DNA from: Ornithinimicrobium sp.
GTDB lineage: Bacteria > Actinomycetota > Actinomycetes > Actinomycetales > Dermatophilaceae
Assembly: GCA_030145965.1 (NCBI GenBank)
Contig: JASKZT010000361.1
Span: forward strand, 1 to 6,077
Direction of reading: 5' to 3'
DNA length: 6,077 nucleotides
The notes beneath the pieces were generated by a model. That model was not told the origin of the DNA and did no database searches. It worked only from the letters and a program-made list of their open reading frames with translations. The position numbers and the translations under genes were made by a program. Below, piece after piece: positions 3,964-6,077 of this stretch; positions within the stretch are counted from its first letter, which is position 1; the number at the start of each line of letters is the position of its first letter.

Positions 3964-6077
3964 ATGACGTCGCGCCGCTCCCCCGCGACCTCCGTCGCGG
4001 GAGCCCTCCTCGCCCTCGTCACGGCGGGAGCGGTCGTGCTGGCACCGGCCCAGCCGCTCGTCCCCGGGACCCCTGGGCCGTCCGCCGTCGCCCTCGCTCC
4101 GGTCCCCGCGACGGCCGACGAGATGGCCGAGCGGCTCGCGGCCGCGTCCGTCTCGGACAGGGTCACCACGGAGGTGATCGGCACCAGCGCCGAGGGGCGG
4201 GAGGTCGTCATGGTGACGCTGACCGCCCCCGAGGGTGCGGCCGAGCGGCGGCGGCAGGAGGAGATGCGTGGCCTCCTCGTGGAGCGCCCGGAGGAGGCCG
4301 CCGCCGACCGGGCCCTGGCGCGGGACTACCGGCTGCCGGTCATGGTCACCGCCAACGTCCACGGCGACGAGTACGAGGGCACCGACGCGGCGCTGCGGCT
4401 GGTCGAGGAGTGGGCGCGCTCGGACGACCCGGAGGTGCTGCGGACGCTCCGGTCGACGCGGCTGCACCTCGTGCTCTCGGCCAACCCCGACGGCCGGGCG
4501 GCCGCGACGCGGGAGAACGCCGCGGGCTTCGACCTCAACCGGGACCTCGTCACGCTGGCCCAGCCGGAGACGGCGGCGCTGCGGGACGCGATCGTGCGCA
4601 CGCAGCCGGTCCTGCTCCTCGACCTGCACGGCTACGTCAACGGCACGCTCGTGGAGCCGACGACCGCCCCGCACGGTGAGGGCTACGAGCTGGACCTGCT
4701 CCTGCCCCACGCCTACGCCAACGCGCTCGGCGTGGAGGAGGCCCTGCTCGCGCTCGGGCTCGAGGACGACGGCGTGCGCCCGCCGCAGATCCCGCTGCGG
4801 GACCTGGAGGACGGGTGGGACGGCTGGCCGCCGATCTTCGTGCCGCAGTACGCCGGGCTGCAGGGCGCCGTCGCGCAGACCGTCGAGCTGCCCCTGCGGG
4901 TCAACCACGACGCGGCGGACGCGCCGGGGGCCGAGCTGGCGCGGCGCAGCGCCGTCAACACGCAGGTGGCGCTGACCGCGGTGACCGCCTCGCTCGCCTA
5001 CGCGGTGGAGCACCGCGAGGAGCTGCTCGCCGACCAGGTCGAGATCTTCCGCCGCGGTGCCGCCGGTGAGCCGAGGCGCCCGCTTCAGGACGAGCTCCTC
5101 GGGCTGGCCGGTGCGGACGACGCGCGGCCGGGTGACCTCCCCCGGGCCTACGTCGTGCCCTCGGGCCGGGCGCAGCGGTCGGGCCCCGCGGCGGCGCGGC
5201 TCGTGGAGCACCTCCTCGCGCACGGCGTGGAGGTGACCCGGCTCGAGCGCCCGACCCGGATCGACGGCCGGACCTATGCCGAGGGCAGCCACGTCGTCGA
5301 CCTCCACCAGGCCCGCCGCGGGCTGGCGCACACCCTGCTCGGCCCGGGCACGGACCTGTCCGGGCGGGTGGAGGCGATGTACGACATCTCCGGCTGGAGC
5401 CTGGGGCTTCTCTGGGGCGCCGACGTGGAGCCGGTCGCAGGCGACGCGGACCTGCCCGACGTGGGTCCGGCGGTCGCCGCGCCGGAGGCCCCCGGCGCAC
5501 CCGAGCCGTCGGCGCGGGGCTGGGTGCTGGGCCTGGCCGACCCCGCCGACGTGGCCGCCGTGGGCGCGCTCCTCGACGCCGGCGTCACGCTGGAGCGGCT
5601 CGACGACGGGTCGGTGCTGGTGCCCACGTCGGCCGCGCGGGAGGCCACGGCGGTCGTGGCGGCCTCCGGCGTGCGGCTGTCGCCCGCGCCCGAGGGCTTC
5701 TCGGGCACGCCCCTGGACCGGGTGCGGGTCGGGGTCGCGGGCACGCCGCAGGAGCTGTGGGCCCTCGGCGAGATGGACGTCGTCGCCGAGCCGCTGAGCA
5801 CCGGGGCGCTCAACGACGGCCTCGACCTGTCCGGGCTGGACGCGCTCTACGTCTCCTCGGGGCTGGCCTGGACCGACCTCGACGAGGACGCGCGGGCCGA
5901 GCTGCGCTCCTTCCTCGACGGCGGCGGCGGCCTCGTGGGTCGTGGGGCGGACGGGGCGGCGCTCAACGAGGCGCTCGGCCTGCTCGAGGTCACGGCGGTG
6001 GCCGGGCCGGCGGAGGCCAACGGCGTCGTCCGGGTCGAGGACCAGGCCGGGCCCGTGACGGGCGGCGCGCCGGAGCA
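3964..6077 (+). CDS. Secreted M14 family zinc carboxypeptidase (3' end outside window)
   Basis: An exported zinc metallopeptidase of the M14 carboxypeptidase A superfamily; 704 codons are visible and the gene continues past the right edge. An N-terminal signal peptide is seen: RR at residues 4-5, a hydrophobic core near 11-27 and a likely cleavage after APA (27-29). The catalytic domain begins with the M14 motif GTSAEGRE (73-80). It shows the zinc ligands H133 and E136 in NVHGDE, NPDGR at 174-178, substrate-binding N192-R193 in FDLNRD, the third zinc ligand H222 in DLHGYV and a likely catalytic glutamate E308 in TVELPL, so it looks active. Beyond about residue 580 a Rossmann-like segment appears: RVRVGVAG (586-593), then LDALYVSSG (625-633) and FLDGGGGLVGRG (650-661). 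This resembles the class I glutamine-amidotransferase-like C-terminal domain of some large bacterial M14 proteins, here rather degenerate. It is transcribed away from the amidohydrolase operon and has its own promoter and ribosome binding site. Its substrate is unknown; extracellular peptides or peptidoglycan stem peptides are possible. Confidence 0.88.
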   Translation, partial: MTSRRSPATSVAGALLALVTAGAVVLAPAQPLVPGTPGPSAVALAPVPATADEMAERLAAASVSDRVTTEVIGTSAEGREVVMVTLTAPEGAAERRRQEEMRGLLVERPEEAAADRALARDYRLPVMVTANVHGDEYEGTDAALRLVEEWARSDDPEVLRTLRSTRLHLVLSANPDGRAAATRENAAGFDLNRDLVTLAQPETAALRDAIVRTQPVLLLDLHGYVNGTLVEPTTAPHGEGYELDLLLPHAYANALGVEEALLALGLEDDGVRPPQIPLRDLEDGWDGWPPIFVPQYAGLQGAVAQTVELPLRVNHDAADAPGAELARRSAVNTQVALTAVTASLAYAVEHREELLADQVEIFRRGAAGEPRRPLQDELLGLAGADDARPGDLPRAYVVPSGRAQRSGPAAARLVEHLLAHGVEVTRLERPTRIDGRTYAEGSHVVDLHQARRGLAHTLLGPGTDLSGRVEAMYDISGWSLGLLWGADVEPVAGDADLPDVGPAVAAPEAPGAPEPSARGWVLGLADPADVAAVGALLDAGVTLERLDDGSVLVPTSAAREATAVVAASGVRLSPAPEGFSGTPLDRVRVGVAGTPQELWALGEMDVVAEPLSTGALNDGLDLSGLDALYVSSGLAWTDLDEDARAELRSFLDGGGGLVGRGADGAALNEALGLLEVTAVAGPAEANGVVRVEDQAGPVTGGAPE

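Noticed and set aside
3859..5331. A 490-codon open frame on the minus strand
   Set aside because: It lies opposite the M14 carboxypeptidase, whose catalytic motifs are all on the plus strand, and its translation is low-complexity with no family resemblance.

Overview
The window is very GC-rich, and its real coding frames carry G or C at nearly every third codon position. Starts include GTG, genes are packed tightly, and the -10-like boxes are of the TANNNT type. Together with the family types seen, this points to a high-GC actinobacterium, plausibly in the Micrococcales; that placement is inference from style and not from a marker gene. No rRNA, tRNA, insertion sequence, CRISPR array or replication origin was seen.

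Layout. Positions 1-763 (minus strand) hold most of a Bax inhibitor-1/YccA-type membrane protein that runs off the left edge. A 96-base gap (764-859) follows, with a -10-like box and a hairpin. Positions 860-3849 (minus strand) are a compact three-gene operon. In transcription order it encodes an N-formylglutamate amidohydrolase-family protein (3849-3061), a DUF1704/QEGLA-motif protein with an HEVGTH zinc-peptidase signature (3064-1898), and a glutathione-synthase-like ATP-grasp ligase (1897-860). The first two genes overlap by 4 bases, and the second and third abut with no gap (TGA directly followed by GTG). A 114-base divergent intergenic region (3850-3963) carries -10-like elements for both directions. 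Positions 3964-6077 (plus strand) are an M14 zinc carboxypeptidase with a signal peptide that runs off the right edge.

How the genes may work together. The operon joins an enzyme type that makes amide or peptide bonds (ATP-grasp) with two types that break them (a MATCAP/DUF1704-like metallopeptidase and an N-formylglutamate amidohydrolase-like metalloamidase). Nothing else needed for glutathione or histidine metabolism lies in the window. The most interesting reading is a self-contained system that adds and removes amino-acid or acyl groups on an unknown peptide, protein or small molecule; the resemblance to the eukaryotic tubulin tyrosination/detyrosination cycle (ATP-grasp ligase plus MATCAP carboxypeptidase) is notable. 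The family assignments are well supported; the joint function is a hypothesis. The divergent M14 enzyme is probably exported and may be unrelated to the operon.
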